A stretch of DNA of 64,000 nt from Streptomyces coacervatus (GCF_029223485.1 NZ_JARHTP010000007.1:1-64000); one strand, 5' to 3'. Shown: positions 48,838 through 58,393, counted from the first letter of the stretch. Notes: generated by a model not told the origin, from the letters alone. Program-made: numbers and translations.

Positions 48838-49158
48838 TCAGGTGTCCGCCAGCAGCCGCGCGCAGACGCAGAATTCCCGCAGATCCGCGCCGCAGGCGCA
48901 CTGGCGGACGAAGGCGGGCACGTCACCCCGCCGCAGCGACTCCCGGCACAGTTCGTCGGTCAGCTCCAGCGCACGCAGCGCCACCACACCCAGCCTGCTG
49001 ACCGGGCCCGTCTCCGCCTCGCGCCGCAGCCGCGCGAGCTCCCGTACGACCCCCGGATCGGCGCCCGACGCCTGAAGCTGCGCCAGGAGCACGGACGTCT
49101 CACCGACGAGGTACTGCTGCGTCAATCCGATCACCGCCCAACCGGCGAGCAGGACCAC
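48838..49158 (-). CDS. Small hypothetical protein with membrane helix and Cys cluster
   Basis: The product is 106 residues from GTG 49158. It has an N-terminal hydrophobic helix (VLLAGWAVIGLTQQYLV), a helical middle (VVRELARLRREAETG), and a C-terminal QCACGADLREFCVCARLL with four cysteines as C-x-C...C-x-C. The cluster could bind zinc or an Fe-S centre. Co-oriented with acs and probably in its operon. Family not recognised. Confidence 0.6.
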   Translation of the reverse strand: MVLLAGWAVIGLTQQYLVGETSVLLAQLQASGADPGVVRELARLRREAETGPVSRLGVVALRALELTDELCRESLRRGDVPAFVRQCACGADLREFCVCARLLADT

Positions 49159-49384
49159 AGCCCCATTCTCCCGCTCCGGCTCGCCCTCCGGCCAGCCTTC
49201 GCGGGCATCCAGACGGGGTGCCGGACACCGATCGACTTTACGAACCCATTACGAGCCCAAAAGGTCGCGTCCCTCGACCGTCTGTGACGCCGTGATCGGC
49301 CCGAGCCACGAGCGCCATGCGTCGGCGGACTGGGAACCGAAGGCTCGGCTCAACCGGCGTCGCGGGCTTCGATAGCCTGCGGCC

Positions 49385-49912
49385 GTGCCTGATGCTTCAT
49401 TGAAGTTCCTGATCGACGCCGATCACGGGCAGTTCTACGTCCAAGACCTTGAGTCGTACGACGCCTGGATGGCCGAACACGCGATGGACCCGGACCTGCC
49501 GCCGGTCGGCTGGACTGACGAAGCAGTCCACATCCATCGCATCGGGGTGGAACCGCACTCGATCTCCGTCGGCACCGCCCGGGACGACATGGTCGAGTCG
49601 CTGATCACGGTTCACACGTCCGCGCCGATGACGGAGCCGACGGCCGAGCACATCGTGGAGGCCGACCTGGATGCCCCGACGGGCCAGCTCGCCGTGTCCA
49701 GCCCGGGAGTCCACCCGGATGACGGACCGGGCATGACGGTTCCTGGCGGGCTGCTGCGCGCCCGGGTCTCCTACGTCCCATCGGAGCCACTGGCTGTCGA
49801 CACCAACGGAGGCCCCGGTGAGCACTTTCTCTATCGCATCGACCTATGGCCGACAGACCAGGCTCGCGGCTTCGTCATCCTGAAACAGGGGCCAAATCCC
49901 TGGGCTGGATAG
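49385..49912 (+). CDS. Hypothetical protein, possibly ComJ/immunity-like
   Basis: The product is 175 residues from GTG 49385. It is beta-rich: LKFLIDADHGQFYVQDLESY, VHIHRIGVEPHSISVGTARD, GGLLRARVSYVPSEPLAVDT and FLYRIDLWPTDQARGFVILK. No signal peptide. The fold outline recalls competence protein J or small immunity proteins, but I cannot confirm a family. It is monocistronic, followed by about 290 bases without a gene. Confidence 0.65.
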   Translation: MPDASLKFLIDADHGQFYVQDLESYDAWMAEHAMDPDLPPVGWTDEAVHIHRIGVEPHSISVGTARDDMVESLITVHTSAPMTEPTAEHIVEADLDAPTGQLAVSSPGVHPDDGPGMTVPGGLLRARVSYVPSEPLAVDTNGGPGEHFLYRIDLWPTDQARGFVILKQGPNPWAG

Positions 49913-50206
49913 GTCCTGCCGCCGTCGACTATGCCGAGCAGAACGGCCTCCGCACATCTCACAACCAGGCGCGCTGACATCCTTTCTGAAGGGGGCGGTC
50001 AAGGAGACGCCGACCTGGGGCGCGGTGAGGGCTGATGGCTACGGAAAGGGGCCGCAGAACCTCCCGGTGCGCTGGCGGGCCGCCGCGCTGTGAACCCAGT
50101 CCGATGCCGCCTCTCAGCTCAGCTCCGGCCTGTGCCCTCGACAGCGGTATGTCTCATCCCTTGATTCCAAGTCCCTTGGTTCCAGAGGGTGGTTAAGGTT
50201 GCGTCC

Positions 50207-51055
50207 ATGTCAGGAGCGGATCGCAGTGCGGCTCCACACGTGTCGGATGACGTCTCGGACGTCGTCGTGGTGGAGGGCCGTGCCCAGTCCTACCGAGGCA
50301 ATGTCCATGAAGAGCTCAAAGTGGTCCTCGTGCTCGACTCCGGCTTCACTGTGCGCCGGCGCGGCACGATCTTCCGGGCGGCCCCGGGTCAGTTGGTCGC
50401 TCTCCATGCCGATGACGCGCATTCGGGGGGCCCGGACGGCTCCGGGCCCGCGCGCTGGCTCATCATGTGCGTGGCGCCGTCGTTGATCGCGGAGGTCGCC
50501 GCGCCGGACGCGGTGCGGTTCGGGGATCCGGTGATCCGGGACGACGGGGGCCTCGCGGACAGTTTCCGGGCCGTGCACGGGTCCCTGTACGAGCCGTCCG
50601 GGCGGTCCGGTTCGGCGCTGACGCGGGAGACGGGGGTCCTGGACTTCGTCGCGGCGCTTGCCCGGCACGCCCCCGAGGCCGCGGGCGGGGACGAAGTGAC
50701 GGGGGCGGCGCGCCGGGCCCCCGAGACCGTACGCGAGTACTTGCGGGCCCATCTCGCCCGCAATGTGACGCTCGACGAGCTGAGTCTGGTGGCGGGCGTG
50801 AGCAAGTACCGGCTCGTGCGGGTCTGTACGGCGTGGTTCGGGCTGCCGCCGCACAAGCTGCATCTGCGTCTGCGGCTCGACAGGGCAAGGGAGTTGCTCC
50901 GGTGCGGCAGTGCGATCGCCGAGGCTGCGTATGCGACGGGTTTCCATGATCAGTCGCACCTGACGCGGGTGTTCGCCTCGGCGTACGGCGTGACCCCGGC
51001 CGTGTACCAGGCGACGTTTAGTGGCACGGCGTGGACGGGCCGGGCGCCGCGCTGA
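50207..51055 (+). CDS. AraC-family transcriptional regulator
   Basis: The product is 282 residues. N-terminal cupin-like sensor (ELKVVLVLDSGFTVRRRGTI, GQLVALHADDAHSGG) and C-terminal double helix-turn-helix: NVTLDELSLVAGVSKYRLVR, RLRLDRARELLRCGSAIAEA, AYATGFHDQSHLTRVFASAY. ATG 50207 preferred, GTG 50189 possible. Likely controls the hydrolase and aldo/keto reductase that follow on the same strand. Confidence 0.9.
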   Translation: MSGADRSAAPHVSDDVSDVVVVEGRAQSYRGNVHEELKVVLVLDSGFTVRRRGTIFRAAPGQLVALHADDAHSGGPDGSGPARWLIMCVAPSLIAEVAAPDAVRFGDPVIRDDGGLADSFRAVHGSLYEPSGRSGSALTRETGVLDFVAALARHAPEAAGGDEVTGAARRAPETVREYLRAHLARNVTLDELSLVAGVSKYRLVRVCTAWFGLPPHKLHLRLRLDRARELLRCGSAIAEAAYATGFHDQSHLTRVFASAYGVTPAVYQATFSGTAWTGRAPR

Positions 51056-51155
51056 CGTGGGCGGGGCAAGAACGTGCAATACGGCGGACTACCGCCGCTC
51101 CTAGTTTTCCTCTTGGGCCGAGGACGCGCCTCGGCACGATGGAAGGGGATTGCAC

Positions 51156-52046
51156 GTGCCGATCGAGAAGGTCGAATTCGACAGTGGCGGTTACCGGCTC
51201 GTGGGTGACCTGCATCTGCCCGAACCGGGCGCCGAGCGCGGTGCGGTCGTGCTGACGGGCCCGTTCGCCGGGGTGAAGGAGCAGGTGGTCGGCTATTACG
51301 CGGCGCGGTTCGCCGAGCGAGGCCATGTGGCCCTGGCGTTCGACCATCGCAACTGGGGCGACAGCGAGGGCACGGTGCGCCAGCACGAGGACGCCACCGC
51401 GAAGGTCGCGGACCTGCGCAGCGCCGTCGGGTTCCTGGCCGGCCGGCCCGAGGTCGACCCGGAGAAGATCACGGTGTGCGGGGTGTGCCTGGGCGGGATC
51501 TACTCCGTGCAGCTCGCCGCGTTCGACCCCCGTATCAAGGCGGTGGCGCTGATCGCGGCCGCGTACAACAACCCCACGTTGATCCGTGAGCGGTTCGGGG
51601 CGGACAACTTCGCTGCGCTGATGGGGCAGTTCGCGCAGATCGCGCAGGACCAGGCGGACACCGGGGAGGTCGCGTACTGGCCCGCGGTCAACCCCGAGGG
51701 CATGCCCGCGGGCAACCCCGGCCCGGAGCCGTTCGCGTACTACGGCACCGAGCGCGGCGCCCGCCCCGGCTGGGAGAACCGGTGCACCGCGCTGTCGGTG
51801 CTGCAGGAGCTGACATTGGACGTGGACGCGTATCTGCCGCTGGTCTCCCAGCCGCTGCTGATCGTGCACGGCCGCGGCGACCAGGCCGTCCCGCTGACCG
51901 ACGCGGAAGCCGCCTTCGCCGCGGCGCCCGAGCCCAAGGAGCTTCTGGTCCTGGACACGAGCAATCACATCGACCTGTACGACGACGACACCCACGTCGT
52001 GCCGGCCGTCGACCGCGCCGTTTCCTTCTTCGACGGGAACCTGTGA
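51156..52046 (+). CDS. Alpha/beta hydrolase (dienelactone-hydrolase-like nucleophile)
   Basis: The product is 296 residues from GTG 51156, with AAGGGG upstream. Oxyanion region LTGPFAGVKEQVVGYYAARF, then HVALAFDHRNWGDSEG, the elbow GVCLGG with Cys as nucleophile instead of Ser, PLLIVHGRGDQAVP, and a late His in SNHIDLYD. Cys nucleophiles occur in dienelactone hydrolases. TGATG overlap with the next gene shows coupling. Confidence 0.87.
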   Translation: MPIEKVEFDSGGYRLVGDLHLPEPGAERGAVVLTGPFAGVKEQVVGYYAARFAERGHVALAFDHRNWGDSEGTVRQHEDATAKVADLRSAVGFLAGRPEVDPEKITVCGVCLGGIYSVQLAAFDPRIKAVALIAAAYNNPTLIRERFGADNFAALMGQFAQIAQDQADTGEVAYWPAVNPEGMPAGNPGPEPFAYYGTERGARPGWENRCTALSVLQELTLDVDAYLPLVSQPLLIVHGRGDQAVPLTDAEAAFAAAPEPKELLVLDTSNHIDLYDDDTHVVPAVDRAVSFFDGNL

Positions 52047-53074
52047 TGCGATACCGACTGCTGGGCCGCACCGGGCTGCGGGTCTCCGAAGCGTTCCTGG
52101 GCACGATGACGTTCGGTGAGGACTGGGGATGGGGCGCTGCCGTGGAGGAGTGCCGGGCGATGTTCAGCGCCTACGCGGAGGCCGGCGGGAACGTGATCGA
52201 CACGGCCAACCGGTACACCGAGGGCAGCAGCGAACGCATCGTCGGTGAACTGCTGGGCTCCGAGCGCGACCGCTTCGTGCTGTCCACGAAGTACACACTG
52301 ACCATGGACGGCACCGACGCCAACGCGAGCGGCAACCACCGCAAGAACCTGGCCCGTTCGGTGGAGGCGAGTCTGCGGCGCCTCGGCACCGACTACATCG
52401 ATCTGCTGTGGGTGCACATCTGGGACCCCAACACGCCCATCGAGGAGACGATGCGGGCCCTGGACGACCTTGTACGGGCGGGCAAGGTGCTGTATGTCGG
52501 CATCTCCGATGCCCCGGCGTGGTTGATCTCCCGTGCCCAGACCATGGCCGAGCTCCGCGGCTGGACGCCGTTCGCCGGGCTGCAGCTCCCCTACAGCCTG
52601 GTCAAGCGCGACATCGAGCGTGAACTGCTGCCCATGGCCGCGAACTTGGACCTGTCGGTGGCCGCGTGGTCGCCTCTGGCCGGTGGTCTCCTGTCCGGCA
52701 AGTTCACCCGGCCCGGCACCGACGGCCCCTCGCGGGTGGACCGCGCCAGCGTCTCCGAACGCGACTTGACGATCGCGCGGGCCGTGGACGAGGTGGCCGA
52801 TGAGCTCGGCGTGTCCTCCTCGCAGGTCGCCATCGCCTGGACCAGGGCGCACCGGCCGTGGATCCACCCAATCCTCGGGGCCCGTAACCCGGCCCAGCTG
52901 AGCGACAATCTCGCGGCGATCGACGTGGAACTGCCCGAGGACTCGGTCGCCCGCCTCGACAAGGCGAGCGCGATCGAGCTGGGTTTCCCGATGGACTTCA
53001 TCCTGGATACGACCGGCGACTTCGTGTACGGGCCCAGCGGGCGGCAGACCGACGGTCGTCGCGGACAGTACTGA
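52046..53074 (+). CDS. Aldo/keto reductase
   Basis: The product is 342 residues, a TIM-barrel AKR of the YajO/PhdYeaE-like kind. MRYRLLGRTGLRVSEAFLGT, GGNVIDTANRYTEGSSE (catalytic Asp and Tyr), FVLSTKYT (Lys), DLLWVHIWDP (His), AAWSPLAGGLLSGKF and a C-terminal NADPH region WIHPILGARNPAQL are all present. Coupled to the hydrolase, suggesting a small catabolic or detoxification operon under the AraC regulator. Confidence 0.93.
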   Translation: MRYRLLGRTGLRVSEAFLGTMTFGEDWGWGAAVEECRAMFSAYAEAGGNVIDTANRYTEGSSERIVGELLGSERDRFVLSTKYTLTMDGTDANASGNHRKNLARSVEASLRRLGTDYIDLLWVHIWDPNTPIEETMRALDDLVRAGKVLYVGISDAPAWLISRAQTMAELRGWTPFAGLQLPYSLVKRDIERELLPMAANLDLSVAAWSPLAGGLLSGKFTRPGTDGPSRVDRASVSERDLTIARAVDEVADELGVSSSQVAIAWTRAHRPWIHPILGARNPAQLSDNLAAIDVELPEDSVARLDKASAIELGFPMDFILDTTGDFVYGPSGRQTDGRRGQY

Positions 53075-53107
53075 CAGGCCGCGAGGCCACTGTGCCAAGC
53101 CCCCCGG

Positions 53108-53398
53108 TTACAACCAGGGGGCCACACGCATGAGCTTGTCCGGGTTGAGGACGGCGAAGATGCCGTGGATCAGGCCGTCCTCCCGGATGTCGAGCGCGAC
53201 GAGCTGACGGCTGCCGTCGACCTCGGTCCACACTGCGGGCGAGCCGTCGTTCACCCCGACCAGCCGTGTCTCGCCCAGGCCGTATCGGGCGAGAAGACCC
53301 GCCAGGAACGCCAGGACGTTCACGCGGCCCTCGACCGGTCGCAGCGCGGCGCGGACCCTGCCGCCGCCGTCGTTCCAGCCGGGCTCAGTCTTCGGCAA
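53108..53398 (-). pseudogene. SigJ-type ECF sigma factor, C-terminal fragment
   Basis: About 85 residues match the SnoaL-like C-terminal domain of ECF41/SigJ factors: GGGRVRAALRPVEG, VLAFLAGLLARYGLG, and REDGLIHGIFAVLNPDKLMR. The sigma-2 and sigma-4 regions are absent and the only starts are weak (TTG 53398), so it is a remnant. The DNA near its 3' end (53099-53121) also forms a hairpin that could terminate the AKR transcript. Confidence 0.75.
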
Positions 53399-53437
53399 TC
53401 CGCACCGTCAGGGTGCTGCGGAGCTACCCCTGTCGGA

Positions 53438-54433
53438 TCAGATGACGATCGGCTTGCGGTAGCGGACGTACTCGCTCTGGCGCCGGAACCCTACGCTCTC
53501 GTAGAGGTCGTAGGATCGGTGTGGATTCGCGGTCCCGGTGTACAACCGGGCGGTCTTCGCACCGTGCTCGCGAAGACATCGCATCCCGTCCAGCAGCAGG
53601 GCCCGCCCAAGACCCAGACGCCGTGACTCTGCCCGGACGCTCAGTTCTTCGACTTCGCCCACAGTGGGATCGTGCCGACGGATGGAGCACAGGGCTGTCC
53701 CGGCCATACTTTCCCCATCCCAAGCAGCCCGCCAGCAGGTCGGGTCGGCAGTGGCGAGGAAGCCCTCGAACGTCCACCTCTGGGTGAAGGCGGCATCTGC
53801 ATACGAATCGACGACCGTCTTCCAGGCCGCGCGGTAGCTGCTCGGATCGACCGCACCGATTCGGATGCCGGCCGGCAACGGCTTTTCGTCGGGGCGCTGT
53901 CGGAGATCGGCCAGTTCCAGCTCTACCAGGCTGAAGACACGCCGGTATCCAGTTTCGAGCAGCAGCGCCGTTGCCTCCTGTTCGGAGGCCATGGCATTCG
54001 CGCCGATCACGGCCGTCTGTGCGGTTCCGTGCTGCTGCACGAGCCGGCGGATTCGGCTTTCTGCCCAGTTGAGCATGGCCGAGTCGGTGCCCTGGCCACG
54101 GTGCTCGGGCAGCAGGTAGCCGCGGTGCAGGTACAGCCACGTCCCGTCCCGCTCCTGCCACCACCTGATCGTCACGTAGCCGACGACGCCACCGTTGTGC
54201 TCCACCAAGACCTGGTTCTGGGATGGGTCGTCGAGCTTGGCGGAGGCTTCGGCGATCTCGGCTGCCGTCGGCAGTCCTTCCACAACCGAGCGGGCGTCGG
54301 TCCGATCCCGCTGTGCACAGCCCAGCCGCACAGCGGCCATCGCGTCATGGTCGTCGTGGCCGCGATACGGCCGGAAGACGTAGCCAGGCAACCGTTCCCA
54401 CGGTGCAAGGCCGCTGCCACTGTTCACGTCCAC
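53438..54433 (-). CDS. Two-domain GNAT acetyltransferase
   Basis: The product is 331 residues with tandem GNAT domains. The first has LHRGYLLPEHRGQGTDSAML (acetyl-CoA loop); the second has ELSVRAESRRLGLGRALLLD and ARLYTGTANPHRSYDLYESV ending GFRRQSEYVRYRK. The layout resembles mycothiol-synthase-like or antibiotic acetyltransferases. Substrate unknown. Confidence 0.87.
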   Translation of the reverse strand: MDVNSGSGLAPWERLPGYVFRPYRGHDDHDAMAAVRLGCAQRDRTDARSVVEGLPTAAEIAEASAKLDDPSQNQVLVEHNGGVVGYVTIRWWQERDGTWLYLHRGYLLPEHRGQGTDSAMLNWAESRIRRLVQQHGTAQTAVIGANAMASEQEATALLLETGYRRVFSLVELELADLRQRPDEKPLPAGIRIGAVDPSSYRAAWKTVVDSYADAAFTQRWTFEGFLATADPTCWRAAWDGESMAGTALCSIRRHDPTVGEVEELSVRAESRRLGLGRALLLDGMRCLREHGAKTARLYTGTANPHRSYDLYESVGFRRQSEYVRYRKPIVI

Positions 54434-54462
54434 ATCAAGACCCCCCGTTACGTTGAATATGC

Positions 54463-54807
54463 GGTGTCATCGATCACGGAAGCGTAGGCCGTGCCGATCA
54501 GACGGCAGAACTCGTTTTCCGCAACATGACCGTTCGCGGGGACTACCAGAAGCGGGTGGGCCGGTTGCTGCTCGGCCCGTGGACGCTCTCCACCAATTCG
54601 GACCTGATGTGGAATCCGGACCGACAGCCCCTCGGGGCGAGGATCGCGCACTGGTACAACACCAGGCTCTTCCGTGTCGCGGTGAGGGACGCGGCGGTCT
54701 GGTCGAGGTTCGTGCGGGTGGTGAACATGGTGGCGTCCCCCGCCGTGCTGTTCCATCCCACCGTGGCCCTCAAGGTCCTGTCCACCGCGTTCACCCTGAG
54801 GGACTGA
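54463..54807 (+). pseudogene. FAD-dependent monooxygenase C-terminal fragment
   Basis: The frame is open from about 54463 and encodes ADQTAELVFRNMTVRGDYQK, FRVAVRDAAVWSRFVRVVNM and a VLFHPTVALKVL segment. These match the C-terminal region of PHBH-type flavin monooxygenases. No FAD-binding N-terminus is present, although a short protein from ATG 54526 could be made. It converges on the terpene cyclase with 4 bases between stops. Confidence 0.6.
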
Positions 54808-54811
54808 CCCC

Positions 54812-55894
54812 TCACACGAGGCCGACGGCGTACCGGCCGGTCTGCGGGTACCAGGCATGGTCGCCCGCCAGCCAGTCCTTGAGACTGTCCGCGTAGGCCG
54901 CGATCGACCGGTACGCGTCCGGGCCGAACTCGTCGGCCAGCTTCGGCAGTTCCTCCCGTGCGAGCCGGTCGAAGCAGTCCAGCCGGGCGTTCATCAGATC
55001 GCCCACGGTGTCCACCGCGGTCTGCAGTGAGCAGCGCAGGAAGTGCTGGAACACGGGGACGGCGTTGTTGCGCTCCCCTTCCAGTTCCGTCTCCTTGCGG
55101 TGGGAGTAGAGGTCGTTGCGCAGGTCCACGTTGTCGGCGAATGCCTCGATGAGCGCCAGCACCGTTGGATGGGTGAGCAGTTCCGCCGGAAGGTCCCGCC
55201 CGCGGGAGTGCAGGGGCAGGACGGTGGAGAGCGGGGTGCCGGCGGTGCGGCGGCGCATCTGGACGTACTCGACCGGGTCGGGGACACGGCCGTGCAGGGT
55301 GTTGGCCAGTTCCCACAGGTTGGCAGCGGCGAAGTCGAGGGCCGCATCCCGCAGCCGGCGGCACAGCATGGCCGGCAGTGTGGGCTTGGAGCGGGCCCAC
55401 ACGTTGGCGAGCGCGCGCTCCACTGGGTGCCCGGGCGTCGACGCGGGGGTGGAGTCCATCGGCATACAGGCTGCAAGGCGGGCCACGAATCGCTGTGCGC
55501 CCGGCTCGTCGGCGGCCGCCTTGTAGGTCAGGAAGTGGTCGTCGACGGCGAAGGCCCAGACGTTCCAGTCGCCGACCAGCAGCAGCTCTTCGCGGGGCAG
55601 GCGCGGCTGGGTGAGTGCGGTGAACAGCGCCAGTTCCAGGACGTCGAAGTGCTCCCGGCTCCAGACTCCGCCCGGCCCGGTCAGGCCCGTCTGCCTGGCC
55701 CACATCGCGGCCCGCTCGCGGGCGGCAGCCACATACGGGTTGAGCTGGGCGGGATACGGCATGGCGAACACCGGCGGGTGCGGCAACCCTTGCAGGTCGG
55801 CAGGAGGACGTGACGGGACAGCACACGCGGAGGCGCCGATGCCTCCGGGCAGGCCAGTGGAGACACCCGGCACTGCCGGGTGGCGCGAGATCAT
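54812..55894 (-). CDS. Sesquiterpene cyclase-like class I terpene synthase
   Basis: The product is 360 residues. The aspartate-rich motif is DDHFL at 118-122, and the NSE triad is NDLYSHRKE at 260-268. The N-terminal VFAMPYPAQLNPYVAAARER and VGDWNVWAFAVDDHFLTYK closely follow the N-terminal half of geosmin synthase. All Mg-binding residues are present, so it should cyclise a prenyl diphosphate, most likely FPP. Product not predictable. ATG 55894 chosen; the upstream frame is non-conserved. Confidence 0.88.
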   Translation of the reverse strand: MISRHPAVPGVSTGLPGGIGASACAVPSRPPADLQGLPHPPVFAMPYPAQLNPYVAAARERAAMWARQTGLTGPGGVWSREHFDVLELALFTALTQPRLPREELLLVGDWNVWAFAVDDHFLTYKAAADEPGAQRFVARLAACMPMDSTPASTPGHPVERALANVWARSKPTLPAMLCRRLRDAALDFAAANLWELANTLHGRVPDPVEYVQMRRRTAGTPLSTVLPLHSRGRDLPAELLTHPTVLALIEAFADNVDLRNDLYSHRKETELEGERNNAVPVFQHFLRCSLQTAVDTVGDLMNARLDCFDRLAREELPKLADEFGPDAYRSIAAYADSLKDWLAGDHAWYPQTGRYAVGLV

Positions 55895-56148
55895 GTCGAT
55901 GGAACCTCTCCCTTGCGATGACCGCCAGCTTGTCGGAGGTCCTCCCGCTGGTAGGCGGCCGCCGGGCCGGTTCACCCAACCGGAGGACCATGCGGCGTCG
56001 GCATACCGGTCGAGGCACGCACAACCGCTGTCGGCAGCAAACTTTGAGTGGCTGAGACGACTACCGGCAGGGTTCAGCAGGAACTGGGCGACCTGACGGC
56101 GGGAGACGGCAGACGGCCGTCGTCCACCCCGACGCATCCGAGTTTCGT

Positions 56149-56481
56149 CTAGGGGTACCAGCTGTCCCGCCATGCCGGGTGGAGTTCGTAGGGCAGGGCC
56201 ATGGCTTTGAGGACCGCGAAGACAAGGCTTGACTCCAGGGGCCAGACAAGGCCGCACTGACGCTCGCGTTCGAGCTGCTGCTCGTATCGGCGCAGGATGC
56301 CTTCGCTGACGCGGACGGCGGCGAGCAGCGACGCGGGGCACGGGCAGGCGCATCCCGCTGACCGCATGGGAGTCACGGAGCAGGGGCAGGCCAGCTCGTG
56401 GAACAGGTGGGCGTCGTGCGCGTCCTCGTCCAGGCGGGCGTGGAGAAAGCCCACCAGTTCATCCAAGGATGAGACGTGCAT
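56149..56481 (-). CDS. DUF6221-like hypothetical protein
   Basis: The product is 110 residues from ATG 56481, with GGGAGG upstream. MHVSSLDELVGFLHARLDED at the start, a Cys-rich middle (ACPCSVTPMRSAGCACPCPA), ILRRYEQQLERERQ and a terminal AVLKAMALPYELHPAWRDSW are typical of Streptomyces DUF6221 proteins. Function unknown. Confidence 0.72.
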   Translation of the reverse strand: MHVSSLDELVGFLHARLDEDAHDAHLFHELACPCSVTPMRSAGCACPCPASLLAAVRVSEGILRRYEQQLERERQCGLVWPLESSLVFAVLKAMALPYELHPAWRDSWYP

Positions 56482-56869
56482 GAGACCTCCCTGGGTTCTT
56501 CTGCCCGCCGATCCGGGCAGTCAACACCCCCTGCCAGTAGGCCACTTGCTCTTTGCCCTTCCAGCGTTGCCACTCCCGTGACAATCACGCTCCAGCCCGC
56601 AGGGGCGCGGGGCCGATCACGTCGGCCTCGTAGGTGTGGCTAGGGCGGTCTTCAGCGGACCGCGCTGTTCTGAACCCGCGTGCGCCGTACGGCGAGGTCG
56701 AGCTCAACATGACCAGCAGGCTCATCCTCGGCGGATGCTGACCCCGTGCGATCCGAGAGCCATCGATTCCTTTTTGCGGTGGCCGGGATCTACATGGTGA
56801 GAGGCGCGGCCCGCCCGACGTGCCGGTCGGTCTCTCTCATGTACGCCGAGAAAGAAAGGCTGATCGCCG
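56482..56869. other. Intergenic, no gene seen
   Basis: About 390 bases between divergent genes. It should contain the promoters of the DUF6221 gene and the MDR reductase, but no operator or coding frame is convincing. Confidence 0.5.
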
Positions 56870-57862
56870 ATGAGCATTCCCGCGACCATGCGTGCGCTGC
56901 AGCAGACCTCCCTCAACGGACCGCAGGACATGTGCCTGATCACCGACGCGCCGGTGCCCGTCCCCGGCCAGGGCGAGGTCCTGATCCGGGTCACCGCCGC
57001 CGGGGTCAACTTCGCCGACATTTCGAAGGCCCGCGGCACGTTCCTGGACGGCCCGCGGTCACCGTACCTGGCGGGTTTCGAGGCCGCCGGTGAGGTCGTT
57101 GCGGTGGGCGAGGCGGTGACCGGACCGCAACCGGGGGCCCGCGTGGTCGGCGTCGGAACCGGCGCTTTCGCCGAGTACATGGTCCTGCCCGCTGCTGCGG
57201 CGGTGCCGGTGCCTTCGGGCTGGACGGAGCAGCAGGCGCTGGGTCTGGTCGTGAACTGGCCCACTGCCCTGGCTGCGCTCAAGCCTTTGGGCGGCATTGC
57301 TGCCGGGCAGGTTGTGCTGATCCACGCCGCGGCGGGCGGGACCGGTCAGGCTGCGGTGAGAATAGCCAAGCACTACGGTGCGACGGTCATCGCTACCGCC
57401 TCGCCGGGCAAGCACGAGACAGTGCGGGCACTGGGAGCCGACCACGTCCTGGACTCTCTCGGCGGCGACCTCGCCGCCGAGGTGACGGAGCTGACCGGGG
57501 GTTCCGGCGTCGATGTGGTTTTGGAGTCGGCCGGCGGCGCCACCTTCGCCGCCAGCCTGGCCGCGGCCAGGCGGGTCACCGGCCGTGTCGTCGTCTACGG
57601 CGTGGCGGGCGGCGAAGCCCCGATCACCAACTGGGAGTTGGTGTACAAGCACCAGGTCCACCTCATCGGCCTGAACATCGGCGTGCTGATCCAGGCCGCG
57701 CCGCAGATCTTTGGCGAGCTGATGGGTGAGCTGTCCGCGCTGATCGCGGCCGGCGTGCTCGCTCCCAGCCGGCCCACCGTGTACGAACTGGCCGACGGCC
57801 CGAAAGCGCTAATGGAGCTGGAAGCCAGGGCCACCGTCGGCAAGCTGGCCCTGCTGCCCTGA
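56870..57862 (+). CDS. MDR-type NADPH:quinone reductase
   Basis: The product is 330 residues. VTAAGVNFADISKARGTFLD, YLAGFEAAGEVVAVG, nucleotide-binding VLIHAAAGGTGQAAVRIAKH and GGSGVDVVLESAGG identify a zinc-free MDR quinone oxidoreductase. AAAGAAAGG precedes the ATG. Followed by an EthD gene and an ECF sigma gene on the same strand. Confidence 0.92.
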   Translation: MSIPATMRALQQTSLNGPQDMCLITDAPVPVPGQGEVLIRVTAAGVNFADISKARGTFLDGPRSPYLAGFEAAGEVVAVGEAVTGPQPGARVVGVGTGAFAEYMVLPAAAAVPVPSGWTEQQALGLVVNWPTALAALKPLGGIAAGQVVLIHAAAGGTGQAAVRIAKHYGATVIATASPGKHETVRALGADHVLDSLGGDLAAEVTELTGGSGVDVVLESAGGATFAASLAAARRVTGRVVVYGVAGGEAPITNWELVYKHQVHLIGLNIGVLIQAAPQIFGELMGELSALIAAGVLAPSRPTVYELADGPKALMELEARATVGKLALLP

Positions 57863-57927
57863 GGACCCCCCCAGTGCCGAGCCGGTGGTGCGCACACCGG
57901 ATGTTCCCATGACAGGAGTTGGAACAG

Positions 57928-58269
57928 ATGACCGCAACCGTGGATCCGGCCGCCAAGCCGAGGGCGCGATTCGTCGTGATGTACGACGTCCCCTCCGACG
58001 TCGACGCGTTCGAACGGCACTACAACGACGTCCACATTCCGTTGGCGAAGCAGTATCCGGGCCTGCGCCGTTACACGCGCAGTCATGAGCCGGCAGCCGT
58101 GATCGGCGAGCCGTGCTACATGGTTGTGATGCTGGACTGGGACGATTTGGCTGCGCTGGAAGCCGCGCTCGGGTCCGAGACCGGCCGGCGCACCGCCGAG
58201 GATGCCGCGGTGAACCTGGCCCGCTACGCAACCTTCCGCGGCATGATCCTGCAGCTCGACGAGGTCTGA
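57928..58269 (+). CDS. EthD-family ferredoxin-fold protein
   Basis: The product is 113 residues from ATG 57928, with AGGAG upstream. FVVMYDVPSDVDAFERHYND, HIPLAKQYPGLRRYTRS and MVVMLDWDDLAALEAALGSE follow the dimeric alpha+beta barrel EthD pattern. Such proteins accompany redox or catabolic enzymes. It lies 65 bases after the MDR reductase and probably shares its transcript. Confidence 0.9.
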   Translation: MTATVDPAAKPRARFVVMYDVPSDVDAFERHYNDVHIPLAKQYPGLRRYTRSHEPAAVIGEPCYMVVMLDWDDLAALEAALGSETGRRTAEDAAVNLARYATFRGMILQLDEV

Positions 58270-58393
58270 TCGTGGCCGCCGCCTCTGCGAGAGGGTGCCG
58301 CGTCGTCGATCGTGGCTGCGGCGGGGCCTGGTGCTGTCGGCGGCGTCGGCCCGTGGACCACGCCTCGACGTGCTGCCGTACTAGGCTCGCGGC

